The notes: a model not told the origin generated them from the sequence alone. 64,000 nt of DNA from Rikenella sp031549665 (GCA_031549665.1 JAVBPJ010000001.1:1-64000); one strand, 5' to 3'. Shown: positions 36,243 to 45,821, counted from the stretch's first letter. Numbers and translations are program-made.

Positions 36243-37136
36243 CTATTTTTCGTTCGTGAAAAAGACTTCGGCGGGCATTCCGATCTTCAGGGCTCCCTCG
36301 GGATTCCCCACGTAGACTTTGATGGCGTACACCAGGTTGACGCGCTCCTGGCGGGTTTGGATCACTTTGGGAGTGAACTCGGCTTTGCTGGCGATCCAGC
36401 CGATCCGCCCCTCGAGCCGGGAGTCCCATCCGTCCACGGCCACCCAGACCTTGTCGCCGAGCCGGGCGGTGGTGAGCTGCTCTTCGGTGATGTAGGCGCG
36501 GACGATCAGCGTGTCGAGGTTGGCCACCTTATACAGCGGCTTGCCGATCGAGGCCAGTTCGTACTGTTCGGCGTATTTGGCCAGCACGGTTCCGGCCAGG
36601 GGGTTCACCACGTAGGCGTTGTTGATCCGGTCCTGCACCTGCAGAATTTGCACCCGGATCGGCTCCATCTGAGCCAGCAGGGTGCGGGTCTCGATGTCGA
36701 GGTTCGACTCGGTGGCGGCGAGTTTCCTTTGCAGGATCTCGACGTCGTAATTCAGGTTGTCGAGCTGCTGGAGGGTCGAAGCGTCGGCCTCGACCAGGGC
36801 CTGGTAGCGCTGCTGTTCGTGGCGGGCCTGGGCCAACTGTTCGCGCACGGGGTCGAGCTGTATCTCTTTCTCGGGCAACTGGGCGCGCAGCACGCCGATG
36901 CGGGCGCGCAGCTCGTTGCGTTGAAACACCAACTGGGCGGTATCGATCCAGCCGACGATCTCGCCCCGGCGCAGTTGCGACCCTTCGTCGAGGTTGAATT
37001 CCAGCAATTTACCGTTGCAGTCGGCCGAAACGATCACCTCGACGGCTTCGAAGTTTCCGTAGGCATCGGGAGCGGGGAGTCGGTCGCAGGCCGTAGCGGC
37101 CGCGCCGATCAACAGGGTCCATACAATTTTTTTCAT
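36243..37136 (-). CDS. HlyD/MFP-family periplasmic adaptor
   Basis: A 297-aa membrane-fusion protein that links the inner-membrane exporter to TolC. It has a short signal with possible lipobox (ATAC, Cys17), a lipoyl-like half motif (VIVSADCNGKLLEFNLDEGSQLRRG), a coiled-coil hairpin (about 75-165) and a second lipoyl half plus beta-barrel (NPLAGTVLAKYAEQYELASIGKPLY). It resembles YbhG. It lies 16 nt after the tolC-like gene and abuts the ATPase genes. Confidence 0.87.
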   Translation of the reverse strand: MKKIVWTLLIGAAATACDRLPAPDAYGNFEAVEVIVSADCNGKLLEFNLDEGSQLRRGEIVGWIDTAQLVFQRNELRARIGVLRAQLPEKEIQLDPVREQLAQARHEQQRYQALVEADASTLQQLDNLNYDVEILQRKLAATESNLDIETRTLLAQMEPIRVQILQVQDRINNAYVVNPLAGTVLAKYAEQYELASIGKPLYKVANLDTLIVRAYITEEQLTTARLGDKVWVAVDGWDSRLEGRIGWIASKAEFTPKVIQTRQERVNLVYAIKVYVGNPEGALKIGMPAEVFFTNEK

Positions 37137-37152
37137 GGGGAAAGGGAGTCGC

Positions 37153-38433
37153 TTATTTTTCAGTTTGGTATTGGCCCAGCGCGGCGTAGTAGTCGACCCA
37201 CGCTTGGATAAATTCGATCTGGCGGGCTTGCATCTGCACCCGGGCCGTCAGTTCGTTGTTGAATTCGGCGATGTAGTCGGCCTGGGTGATGGTCCCCTCT
37301 TTAAGCTGGGCGGCGGCGCGACGGCGCACCTCGCTGCGGGCGAGTACAATTTGTGAATCAAGCAGCACCAGGTTCTGGCACTTGCCGATCTGCTGCGCGC
37401 AACGGGTTACCTGCAGGTCGTTTTCGCGCAGGAAATCGCGCCGTTGCTGATCGACCTCGCTGCTTTGCAAACGCAGCGCCCGTTTGTCTTTGCTCACGGC
37501 ATCCCATCCCGTCAGCGGGATGCTGAGCCGCGCGCCGGCCATTCCCATCAGGTTGCCGTCCACGTCAAAAAAGTTGTAGCCGGGCAGGCCCCAGCCGCCC
37601 GTGGCGAAGAGCGAGAACTTGGGATTGGCCTTGCTGTTGAGCAGTTGCCCCTGTCGGTCGAGCTGGTGGCGCTGGGCGTCGAAGAGTTTGAGCTCCGTGG
37701 GGGCGCCGACGACCTGCGGGTCGGGAACGGCAAATTCGTCCACCGGCGGCGGAACGAGCTGCGAACCCGAGGTTTCCATGCCGGTAAGGGTCGACAGGTC
37801 TTGCAGCAGGATGGCACGGGTGGTTTCAAGATCGACCCGTTGTTGCTGCAACTCCAGTTTGCGGGCCTCGAGGCTCAGCAACGCCCCCTGGGTAAGGGTT
37901 CCTTTTTTCACGCGCGCTTCGGCCTCCCGCAAATCGCCGTCGAGGGTGATCTGCATCAATCCGTTGACGTCCAATTGCCTTTCGAGCAGCAACGCGCCAA
38001 AAAAGAGGCCGCTCACGCGGTCGCGCAGCCGGTCGAGCCGCACTTCGAGGGAGAGGTTTTCCACGTCGGCCGAGGCGTCGTTCAGCCGCCGGGTATTGCG
38101 CACCGAACTGCCCCCGTACACAACCTGTTCGAGGTTCATGGTGGCGTAGTACTGGTCTTTGGGCAGGGAGAGCAGTCCCGCCATGGGCGTTCCCTCGGGC
38201 AGCGCGGGGACTTCGTTCTGGTAGGTGGCCTGCGCATTCAGCGAAAGCTGGGGCAACAGAGCCGAACCCGCCGCACGGCTCTTCATCTGCCATTTTTGGG
38301 TCGACAGGCGCTGCTGTTCGAGCAGCGGAGAGTGGGTTGCGGCGGCGTCCAAACAACGCCCCAGCGTAAGCGCGGGTGGTTCGGAGGCCCAAGCGGAGCC
38401 TGTCAGCAGGACTAAACAGAGGATTTTCTTCAT
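37153..38433 (-). CDS. TolC-family outer-membrane efflux protein
   Basis: A 426-aa outer-membrane channel subunit. Signal peptide ends near GSAWASEP. Two internal repeats of long helices and short strands are typical of outer-membrane efflux proteins; LTLGRCLDAAATHSPLLEQQRL at the start and the GALLSLEARKLELQQQRVDL region illustrate this in pieces. It is the second gene of the exporter operon, six nt after the DUF4838 gene, and completes an envelope-spanning tripartite pump. Confidence 0.88.
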   Translation of the reverse strand: MKKILCLVLLTGSAWASEPPALTLGRCLDAAATHSPLLEQQRLSTQKWQMKSRAAGSALLPQLSLNAQATYQNEVPALPEGTPMAGLLSLPKDQYYATMNLEQVVYGGSSVRNTRRLNDASADVENLSLEVRLDRLRDRVSGLFFGALLLERQLDVNGLMQITLDGDLREAEARVKKGTLTQGALLSLEARKLELQQQRVDLETTRAILLQDLSTLTGMETSGSQLVPPPVDEFAVPDPQVVGAPTELKLFDAQRHQLDRQGQLLNSKANPKFSLFATGGWGLPGYNFFDVDGNLMGMAGARLSIPLTGWDAVSKDKRALRLQSSEVDQQRRDFLRENDLQVTRCAQQIGKCQNLVLLDSQIVLARSEVRRRAAAQLKEGTITQADYIAEFNNELTARVQMQARQIEFIQAWVDYYAALGQYQTEK

Positions 38434-38439
38434 AACCGG

Positions 38440-40680
38440 TTATTCTACAATGATCTCATCGGTAAAGGCAAAAGCGGGGCCTCCGGCTCCCAGGTGCCAG
38501 GGCGGACAGGTTCCGACTCCCTCGGTGGCTACTTTCACGTAGCGCCCCCGAAGGTCGGCCGCCGTACGGAACTCTTTGGTGCCGACCGCCAGCTTGCGGT
38601 CCACCTCGGGCTGCCGGCACTCGCCGGCCGGAGTCCAATGGGTTCCGTCGCTCGAAACGAAGAAACGGACACAGCGCGGCAGGAAAATCCAGTCGCCAAG
38701 CACTTGCAGGTAGTTGGCCGAAATGGATCGGATGGGTTGCTCGCCGCCCAAATCGACCACCGCCTCGAACGCGGGCGTATTCCAGCCAAGCCATTGAATG
38801 GTGTAGTCGTTGGTTCCCGACACGCCGTTGGTGAGCGTAGCTCCGCCCCCGTAGGCATACCGGCGGTTGGGAGCGGGCGAAAGGGTTACGGGCTTCCCGA
38901 AACTGACGTTGCCGTCCTGACGGATCGCCGCCGCTTTCTGCATCATTTCAAGGTATTCGTCGGGGGTGGTGTGCCATTCCGAAAGACGGGTTACTCCCTC
39001 TTGCTTGCAAAGGGCTACGAATGCTTCGAGGCGTTGCAGGTAGGCGGGATTGGTGTCCCAATGGTCGCCGTGGCGCAGGTAAAGGCCCTCGGGGCCGTAG
39101 GGGTCGAGTTTGGTCTGCTCCAGTTGGGCGTAACGCAGGGGCTGGCGGGCCACCCGCACACGGTAAAGCAGCGTGCTGTCATCCTGCACGGCGGCCTCGG
39201 CCCGGTCGAACAGGGCCTGGTAGTCGGCCATCTGCGCCGGGGTCAGGTAGCTTTCGACGGCTCCGGTGGGGCTGCCGAAAATTTGCAGGTCGGCGCCGCT
39301 TTGTTGCAGGTTCCGGGTCATCTGCCCGATGTACTGGCGGATGTAGCTCCCCGCCGCGCCGTAGTAGCCGTCGGTAAAGTCGGTCATCAGCGAATCGACG
39401 TCGGCCTGCGGATTCCACAACAGTTTCGAGATGAGGTAGGCGCGCAGGTCGGCAAATTCGCCGCCCACTTCGCGGTTCCCCTGTTCGAAGATGGCCACCA
39501 CGTGGTGGTCGACAAAGAATTGCAGGTTGGGTTGCAGGGTGTGGAAGTTGGGGAAGGGACTCACCAGGTTCTTGAACTGGATGACATAGTCCCACACCAG
39601 GATGTTGTCGGTCAGGGCCGCCCAGTCGATCATGTCTTTGCGGAACGAGGCGCTCGAGGGATCGCTGGCGATGGGCCGGCTGCGGTTGCACTCGATGTTG
39701 CAGAACATGATGTTCACGTTGGCCCGGGGCTTGGTTACCAGCGGGGCTTTGCGGGTGTACTGGTAGGCGAGGGTCGAGATGATTTTGTCGGGGAAGCGTT
39801 CGGCCACGCGGTTTACGAACCGGATGACGCTTCCGGTGGGGCCGCCGTCCGGCTCATCCAGGGCCTTGCAGCCGTCGCAGGTGCAGTAGGCGAAGTTGTC
39901 GTTGGTGCTGACCGACCAGTAGGTGGCCCCGGGTTTCTGCTTGATGAGCCGTTCCAGGTTGGCGCACAACACCTCAAACACTTCGGGGTTGCTCAGGCAC
40001 AACTGGGTGGTGGATCGTTTGCCGCGCACCAGGGCGTAGTATTCGGGATGCGTGGCGTAGTACTTTTCGGGAGGGACCAGCCGTTCGAACGTATGCACCC
40101 AGAGTCCCCAGTCGGGTTTCCCTCCGGCGCTGTCGTGGCTCAGTTTGTGCCAGTTGACGTATTCGGCGTCGTTGGTTCCGCGGTAGTGGGTATCCCGAAA
40201 CCGGAGTACGGGTACCTGCCGGTCGTTGATCCCGTCGGCAAGGGCGAAGTCGGGCCTGTGCGGAACGACCTCGACCTGCGCGCTGTATTTGCGGCAACCG
40301 AGGTAGTTGTCCAAAAAGGTGTACACGCCATTCAGGGTGCCGCGCCCGGTGGCCCCGACAATGGAGAGTTTTCCGCGATCGGTGCGGATCACGAACCCAT
40401 CGGCTCCCAACGAGTCGGCAAAAGAGAGCCGGTTGGTGGGTCCCACCAGAATTTCGTGCGCCGTACTCCGCGCACGGTCGGTGGTAACGGGCAGGGCGGC
40501 GCCGGTTACCCGTTCAAAGTAGGAGGCCAGGCGGGCGGCTCCCAGGCGGGTGAGGCTGTCGGCCTTTTCGGCCACCACAATCCGGTAGTCGCTCTTTCCC
40601 TGTTTCGACAGCACCAACTGGCGGGCGCAGGCGGGCAACAACAGGATGAGCAGGGCTAAAAAACTGAGGGTCTTTTTCAT
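38440..40680 (-). CDS. DUF4838-domain glycan-related lipoprotein
   Basis: A 746-aa lipoprotein (lipobox ending LPAC, Cys18). Domains: an N-terminal alpha-glucuronidase-N-like domain (about 30-135, with GADGFVIRTDRGKLSIVG and TLNGVYTFLDNYLG), the DUF4838 TIM-barrel-like region (about 150-480, with YWSVSTNDNFAYCTCDGC and VWDYVIQFKNLVSPFPNF), and a C-terminal F5/8-type C (discoidin) carbohydrate-binding-like domain. DUF4838 proteins are usually found with glycan utilisation genes and are presumed glycosidase-like; activity is unproven. Here it is the first gene of an exporter operon, which is unusual. The start at 40680 gives a normal signal peptide. Confidence 0.8.
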   Translation of the reverse strand: MKKTLSFLALLILLLPACARQLVLSKQGKSDYRIVVAEKADSLTRLGAARLASYFERVTGAALPVTTDRARSTAHEILVGPTNRLSFADSLGADGFVIRTDRGKLSIVGATGRGTLNGVYTFLDNYLGCRKYSAQVEVVPHRPDFALADGINDRQVPVLRFRDTHYRGTNDAEYVNWHKLSHDSAGGKPDWGLWVHTFERLVPPEKYYATHPEYYALVRGKRSTTQLCLSNPEVFEVLCANLERLIKQKPGATYWSVSTNDNFAYCTCDGCKALDEPDGGPTGSVIRFVNRVAERFPDKIISTLAYQYTRKAPLVTKPRANVNIMFCNIECNRSRPIASDPSSASFRKDMIDWAALTDNILVWDYVIQFKNLVSPFPNFHTLQPNLQFFVDHHVVAIFEQGNREVGGEFADLRAYLISKLLWNPQADVDSLMTDFTDGYYGAAGSYIRQYIGQMTRNLQQSGADLQIFGSPTGAVESYLTPAQMADYQALFDRAEAAVQDDSTLLYRVRVARQPLRYAQLEQTKLDPYGPEGLYLRHGDHWDTNPAYLQRLEAFVALCKQEGVTRLSEWHTTPDEYLEMMQKAAAIRQDGNVSFGKPVTLSPAPNRRYAYGGGATLTNGVSGTNDYTIQWLGWNTPAFEAVVDLGGEQPIRSISANYLQVLGDWIFLPRCVRFFVSSDGTHWTPAGECRQPEVDRKLAVGTKEFRTAADLRGRYVKVATEGVGTCPPWHLGAGGPAFAFTDEIIVE

Positions 40681-40701
40681 CGGGGAAGAATCGGTCGGAT
40701 A

Positions 40702-40709
40702 CAAATGTA
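40702..40709 (-). promoter_or_regulatory. -7 box of DUF4838-exporter operon
   Basis: TACATTTG on the minus strand, 21 nt before the ATG. It directly follows the U-tail of the mutAB terminator; the -33 would fall inside that hairpin, and no TTTG is seen there. Confidence 0.5.
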
Positions 40710-40711
40710 TG

Positions 40712-40742
40712 AAAAAAGCGGCCCGATTGCTCGGGCCGCTTT
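40712..40742 (-). terminator. mutAB terminator
   Basis: TCGGGCCGCTTT and AAAGCGGCCCGA (40715-40726 with 40731-40742) form a 12-bp perfect stem; the A-run at 40712-40717 supplies the U-tail on the minus strand after mutB. Confidence 0.85.
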
Positions 40743-40763
40743 CGATTTTATACGCCGACGGGG

Positions 40764-42905
40764 TTACTCGGCGAGCAGGATTTCAAGGATCTTGATGGCC
40801 GCGTCGGTTACGGGCGTACCCGGGCCGAAGATGGCGGCGGCGCCGTTTTGGTACAGGTAGTCGTAGTCCTGATGGGGGATTACGCCGCCCACAACAACCA
40901 CGATGTCTTCGCGGCCAAGCTTTTTAAGCTCTTCCACGATCTGCGGAACGAGGGTTTTGTGTCCTGCCGCCAGCGACGACACGCCCACCACATGCACGTC
41001 GTTTTCGACGGCTTGCTTGGCGGCCTCGGCGGGGGTTTGGAACAGGGGGCCCATGTCGACGTCGAATCCGATGTCGGCGTAGCCGGTGGTTACCACCTTG
41101 GCTCCGCGGTCGTGTCCGTCCTGACCCAGTTTGGCCACCATGATGCGGGGTTGGCGTCCCTCTTTTTTGGCAAAGGTTTCGCAAAGGGCTTTGGCTTTTG
41201 CGAATTTTTCGTTGTCTTTCACTTCGGCTGAATATACTCCTGAGATGGAACGAATCACGGCTTTGTAGCGGCCCACGACCTCTTCGCAGGCGTCGGAGAT
41301 TTCCCCGAGGGTGGCGCGCACTTTGGCGGCTTCGACGGCCAGTTCCAGCAGGTTGCCCTGTTTGGTTTTGGCGCACTCGGTGATGGCGGCCAGCGCAGCT
41401 TTCACCTTGGCTTCGTCGCGGCTGGCGCGCAGGGCGTTCAGGCGTTCGATCTGCGACAGACGCACGGCGGTGTTGTCCACGGCCAGGATGTCGATCGGGT
41501 CTTCCTTTTCGAGGCGGTACTTGTTCAGTCCGACAATGGTGTCCTGACCCGAGTCGATGCGGGCCTGCTTGCGGGCGGCGGCCTCTTCGATCCGCATTTT
41601 GGGAACGCCGGTTTCGATGGCTTTGACCATCCCGCCCAGCTCTTCCACTTCCTGGATCAGGGTCCAGGCCTTTTCGGCGATCTCCTGGGTGAGGCTTTCC
41701 ACGTAGTACGATCCGGCCCAGGGGTCTACCGAACGGCAAATTTCGGTCTCTTCCTGCAGGTATATCTGGGTGTTGCGGGCAATACGCGCCGAGAAGTCGG
41801 TGGGCAGCGCAATGGCTTCGTCCAGGGCGTTGGTGTGGAGCGACTGGGTGTGTCCCAGGGCCGAGGCCATCGCCTCGATGGCCGTACGGGCCACGTTGTT
41901 GAACGGATCCTGTTCGGTGAGCGACCAACCCGAAGTTTGCGAGTGGGTGCGCAGGGCCAACGATTTGGGATTCTTGGGATTGAACCCTTTGACGATCTTG
42001 GCCCAAAGCAGGCGGGCGGCCCGCATCTTGGCGATCTCCATGAAGTGGTTCATCCCGATGGCCCAGAAGAACGACAGGCGGGGTGCGAACGAGTCGATGC
42101 TCATGCCGGCGTTCACTCCGGTGCGCAGGTACTCCAGCCCGTCGGCCAGCGTGTAGGCCAGCTCGATGTCGGCGGTGGCGCCGGCCTCTTGCATGTGGTA
42201 CCCCGAGATGGAGATCGAGTTGAATTTGGGCATGTTTTTCGAGGTGTACTCGAAAATATCGGCGATGATCTGCATCGAGAAGGCGGGCGGATAGATGTAG
42301 GTGTTCCGCACCATAAACTCTTTCAGGATGTCGTTTTGGATGGTTCCGCTGAGTTGCTCCAGGGTGCAGCCCTGTTCCAGTCCGGCCACGATGTAGAAGG
42401 CCAGCACGGGAAGCACGGCACCGTTCATGGTCATCGACACGGACATTTTATCGAGCGGTATACCGTCGAACAGCACTTTCATGTCCTCTACCGAGCAGAT
42501 CGACACGCCGGCTTTTCCCACGTCGCCCACCACGCGTTCGTGGTCGGCGTCGTAACCGCGGTGGGTGGCCAGGTCGAAAGCGACCGAAAGTCCCTTTTGG
42601 CCTGCGGCCAGGTTGCGGCGGTAGAAGGCGTTCGACTCTTCGGCGGTCGAGAATCCGGCGTACTGGCGGATGGTCCAGGGGCGCATCACGTACATGGTGG
42701 AATAGGGGCCGCGCAGGAAGGGGGCGATCCCGGCGGCGTAGCCAAGGTGTTCCATCTGCTGCAGGTCGGCGGCGGTATAGATGCCTTTGACGGGGATTTG
42801 TTCGGGGGTTACCCAGGTGGTCGCACCCTCTTTTTGCGAGGAGCAGCAGCTTGGGGCGGGGGTTCCGTCGGTTTTGTATGTCAGCTCTGAAAATTTTGCT
42901 CTCAT
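40764..42905 (-). CDS. mutB: methylmalonyl-CoA mutase, large (alpha) subunit
   Basis: Interconverts succinyl-CoA and methylmalonyl-CoA with adenosylcobalamin, a key step of the succinate-propionate pathway. At 713 aa it has the TIM-barrel substrate domain (RGPYSTMYVMRPWTIRQYAGFS) and a C-terminal cobalamin-binding domain with the DGHDRG motif (596-601; His598 is the lower cobalt ligand), followed by GVSSLAAGH and VVVGGVIPHQDY. It starts 13 nt after mutA and ends at its own terminator. Intact and typical. Confidence 0.97.
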   Translation of the reverse strand: MRAKFSELTYKTDGTPAPSCCSSQKEGATTWVTPEQIPVKGIYTAADLQQMEHLGYAAGIAPFLRGPYSTMYVMRPWTIRQYAGFSTAEESNAFYRRNLAAGQKGLSVAFDLATHRGYDADHERVVGDVGKAGVSICSVEDMKVLFDGIPLDKMSVSMTMNGAVLPVLAFYIVAGLEQGCTLEQLSGTIQNDILKEFMVRNTYIYPPAFSMQIIADIFEYTSKNMPKFNSISISGYHMQEAGATADIELAYTLADGLEYLRTGVNAGMSIDSFAPRLSFFWAIGMNHFMEIAKMRAARLLWAKIVKGFNPKNPKSLALRTHSQTSGWSLTEQDPFNNVARTAIEAMASALGHTQSLHTNALDEAIALPTDFSARIARNTQIYLQEETEICRSVDPWAGSYYVESLTQEIAEKAWTLIQEVEELGGMVKAIETGVPKMRIEEAAARKQARIDSGQDTIVGLNKYRLEKEDPIDILAVDNTAVRLSQIERLNALRASRDEAKVKAALAAITECAKTKQGNLLELAVEAAKVRATLGEISDACEEVVGRYKAVIRSISGVYSAEVKDNEKFAKAKALCETFAKKEGRQPRIMVAKLGQDGHDRGAKVVTTGYADIGFDVDMGPLFQTPAEAAKQAVENDVHVVGVSSLAAGHKTLVPQIVEELKKLGREDIVVVVGGVIPHQDYDYLYQNGAAAIFGPGTPVTDAAIKILEILLAE

Positions 42906-42918
42906 GGTCGTTCGATGG

Positions 42919-44793
42919 TTAGATTCCCAACTCTTTTTGGTAGGCTTTCAGGGTTTCGAGCACGTTGCTCTTGACGCTGATGAAGTGGTTGATGCCGATG
43001 GCTTCGAGCTCGGGCTGCGAGGCGGGCGATCCGGCCACTACCACAATCGCTTTTCCTTTCAGGGCATTGTACACCTGGGGAGCCAGGGCGGCGTAGTCGT
43101 CGTCGGCGGCGCATACCACCACGATTTGGGCTTGCGACTTGATCGCTGCGTCGATCCCCTCCTGCAGGTTGGCGAAGAAGGTGTTGTCGATGACTTCGAT
43201 GCCGGCGCAGGCGAAGAAATTGCTGGAGAACTGCGAACGGGCGCGGGCAAAGGCCAGCGTGCCGCAGGTGAGCATAAACGCTTTGGGATTCTTTCCGCTG
43301 CGGTCGGTTTGCAGGCGCATCTCCTCGAAGGCCATCGCGCCGCGGTAGGTGAGCAGCTGCTCGGCGATTTGGTCGCCGCCGCAGTCGCACGGCCCTTTGC
43401 GTTTGACCAGGTAGCCGGGCATCTCTTCGTCGGCTTTTTCGGTGAAGTTGGGGTATTGGTTGGTGCCGAGCAGGATTTGGCGGCGGGTGGCGATGTTCAT
43501 GTCGCGCTGGCGGGCCGTTTCGACGATGAGCCCTTGCACGTACCCGTCGCGCATGGCTTGCACGTAGCCGCCGATCTTTTCCACTTCGAGGAATATTTTC
43601 CACGCCTGTTCGGCAATCGAGGCGGTGAGGCTTTCGATGTAGTACGATCCGGCCGAGGGGTCGGTTACCTGATCGAAATGCGACTCTTCTTTCAGCAGGT
43701 TTTGCACGTTGCGGGCCATCCGGTTGCTGAACTCGGTGGGGCGCTGGTAGGCGCGGTCGAAGGGGGTTACCTCCAACGAGTCGACCCCGGCAATGGCGGC
43801 GCTCATCGCTTCGGTGGTGCCGCGGAGCATGTTCACGTAGGGGTCGTACACGGTTTGGTTCCAGGCCGAGGTTTCGGCGTGGATGCGCATCTTGGCCGAA
43901 CATCCCTTTTCGGGGTTGTAGCTTTTCACGATGTTGGCCCACAGCATGCGGGCGGCCCGCAGCTTGGCGATCTCCATGAAGTAGTTGGTGCCGATCGAGA
44001 AGTTGAACTTCATGGAACGGACAATCTGGTCGACGGTCAATTCGTGGTCGAGCAGGCGCACGATGTATTCGTGTCCCATGGCCAGCGCAAAAGCCAGCTC
44101 CTGAACGATCGAAGCGCCGCAGTTGTGGATCAGGCTGGCGTTGACGTTGATCGGCCGGAGGTGCTTGTAGGGCATGGCCTGCCGGATCACTCCGGAGAGG
44201 ATCTCCATGCACCCTTCGCCGTTTCCGCCACAGGGGAAGCGGCCCATTTTGTTCATCTTGCCGAGCGCGTCGATTTCGAAGGTGGCGCGCACCTGGTCGG
44301 GGTCGATCCCCTCGGCGGTGATTTTATCGATGAAGTGCTGGTAGACGTTGTAGCTGCCGGTACCCACAAAGGCGACTTCCACGGCGCGCAGGTCGATTCC
44401 CTGGAGCAGTTGGTCGAGGTCGGAGGGGAGGTATTCGTCAGCGTCGGGGATCAGGAACCCGATGACATCCACGCCGCTCATCAGGATTTTGAGAGCTTCG
44501 GCGTTGGCGCTCTTGGGGTGCCGTACCTCAATGGTTTGACGCACCTTCCAGTGGTTCTTGGAGCAGACTCCGCGAACGAAGGGGAACTGGCCGGGCTGGC
44601 TGTCCAGGTGTTTGAGCGGCGCCAGGTCGCCGGCTCGGTAGTAGGGTTGTACGTCGAACCCTTCCAGGGTACGCCACACCAGTTTTTTGGTGCGGTCGGC
44701 TCCTTTCAGGTCGGCGGCGATGACCTCTTCCCACGCCTCGGTCGAGACGGGCGGAAATTCGGACATCAGGTGTTTCGCCTTTTCTGCTGACAT
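42919..44793 (-). CDS. mutA: methylmalonyl-CoA mutase, small (beta) subunit
   Basis: A 624-aa non-catalytic partner of MutB, found in heterodimeric mutases. It follows the same domain plan (N-terminal EAWEEVIAADLKGA, TIM barrel with IGTNYFMEIAKLRAARMLW, C-terminal Rossmann-like domain) but lacks the DxHxxG cobalt-ligand motif, as expected for the beta subunit. It is first in the mutA-mutB operon, with a -7 box at 44839-44846. The usual partners (epimerase, MeaB) are not in the window. Confidence 0.95.
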   Translation of the reverse strand: MSAEKAKHLMSEFPPVSTEAWEEVIAADLKGADRTKKLVWRTLEGFDVQPYYRAGDLAPLKHLDSQPGQFPFVRGVCSKNHWKVRQTIEVRHPKSANAEALKILMSGVDVIGFLIPDADEYLPSDLDQLLQGIDLRAVEVAFVGTGSYNVYQHFIDKITAEGIDPDQVRATFEIDALGKMNKMGRFPCGGNGEGCMEILSGVIRQAMPYKHLRPINVNASLIHNCGASIVQELAFALAMGHEYIVRLLDHELTVDQIVRSMKFNFSIGTNYFMEIAKLRAARMLWANIVKSYNPEKGCSAKMRIHAETSAWNQTVYDPYVNMLRGTTEAMSAAIAGVDSLEVTPFDRAYQRPTEFSNRMARNVQNLLKEESHFDQVTDPSAGSYYIESLTASIAEQAWKIFLEVEKIGGYVQAMRDGYVQGLIVETARQRDMNIATRRQILLGTNQYPNFTEKADEEMPGYLVKRKGPCDCGGDQIAEQLLTYRGAMAFEEMRLQTDRSGKNPKAFMLTCGTLAFARARSQFSSNFFACAGIEVIDNTFFANLQEGIDAAIKSQAQIVVVCAADDDYAALAPQVYNALKGKAIVVVAGSPASQPELEAIGINHFISVKSNVLETLKAYQKELGI

Positions 44794-44838
44794 GATGTAT
44801 TGATTTTATGGTGGTTATTGCGTGATGTTTCGAAAGGG

Positions 44839-44846
44839 CAAAGGTA
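44839..44846 (-). promoter_or_regulatory. -7 box of mutAB promoter
   Basis: TACCTTTG on the minus strand, 45 nt upstream of the mutA ATG, just past the U-tail of the terminator at 44860-44896. Confidence 0.55.
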
Positions 44847-44859
44847 GCCTTTTTTAATG

Positions 44860-44896
44860 AAAAAACGAGTGGAATCCCGCCATGGGATTCCACTCG
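44860..44896 (-). terminator. terminator of barrel-protein gene
   Basis: CGAGTGGAATCCC (44866-44878) and GGGATTCCACTCG (44884-44896) form a 13-bp perfect stem; A-run 44860-44865 gives the minus-strand U-tail. It lies 118 nt past the barrel gene at 45015. Confidence 0.8.
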
Positions 44897-45014
44897 CCAA
44901 AGGAAATTCCTTGCTTTCTGGACTTTGGCCCTTCGCTTACGGACGGCGGTTCCAACGAATTTCCACCCGCACAGGCCAGCTTTGTCTTTAAACAAGGGAG
45001 GCACTGCGGAACGC

Positions 45015-45821
45015 CTACATCCTCATGTATTTTTCGTACCACTCCCCTTGGTCTCTGCCATTGCTCATCGTCCCACCGGGAAGGCGTTTACCCACCTTGA
45101 GTTTGAGTCCCACGTTGACGGTCCCCATAAATCCGTAACCTCCCTCGGCGAAGAAACATACGCGCCCCTTTCCCATCTCCACGCCAATGGGGGTGAGTTG
45201 CCAGGCAAATGCCATCGCACTGGCGGTAGTTGACATGCTCACGCCCCACATTGTCGGTTCATCGCTGTCATCATCGGGATCATCCACCCAATCGGGGTCT
45301 GAAATATATACCCACGTGCCGAATTCCCGATTAACAAAAGAGGGGCCGGCACCCACACGGGAATAGAGCGAAAACCAGCTGTTCCGGAGCCAATTGATCC
45401 GTGCACTGGGAAGAATAATAAACCAATTATCCCTGCTGGTTTCGACATACTCCGAGTTATACGTTCCCCAGTTCCTTGTGTAAGCCATCGCCAAATTGAC
45501 TTCAAGCCAAGGGGTCGCCTCGTATCCAAAACTGGCAGAGATCGTCCCTGACGAACTATTAAGCTGGGGGTAAATTTTTCCGCGGGGATCGGCATAAGCA
45601 AGCTTCTGAAAATCGACAATGCTGTTGGACATTGTGGCCGGCATGAATCCATACCCGATGCTGATGCTTCGGCGCGAGGTTTCCGGTTGCGGATCGACGT
45701 AGACCTTCTTCCCCGTCGAGTCGACTTCGCGGGGAGTGAACGGGGTAACGATACGGCTTTGGGCACCGGCAATCGTCGGAAGCGCTACCAGGGCGCACAG
45801 TAACCAATGGGTTGTTTTCAT
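45015..45821 (-). CDS. outer-membrane beta-barrel protein, tandem paralog A
   Basis: A 268-aa precursor with signal peptide ending IAGAQS. The mature start (SRIVTPFTPREVD) and much of the rest match the next gene (46102-46917) almost segment by segment, including YVDPQP, SFGYEATPWLE, DNWFIILPSARINWLRNSW, FFAEGGYGFMG and the C-terminal end YMRM. Alternating strands suggest an eight-stranded barrel. Function unknown. The loop around residues 160-180 (WVDDPDDDSDEP) is acidic and absent from the paralog. It looks somewhat more AT-rich than its surroundings. Confidence 0.68.
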   Translation of the reverse strand: MKTTHWLLCALVALPTIAGAQSRIVTPFTPREVDSTGKKVYVDPQPETSRRSISIGYGFMPATMSNSIVDFQKLAYADPRGKIYPQLNSSSGTISASFGYEATPWLEVNLAMAYTRNWGTYNSEYVETSRDNWFIILPSARINWLRNSWFSLYSRVGAGPSFVNREFGTWVYISDPDWVDDPDDDSDEPTMWGVSMSTTASAMAFAWQLTPIGVEMGKGRVCFFAEGGYGFMGTVNVGLKLKVGKRLPGGTMSNGRDQGEWYEKYMRM

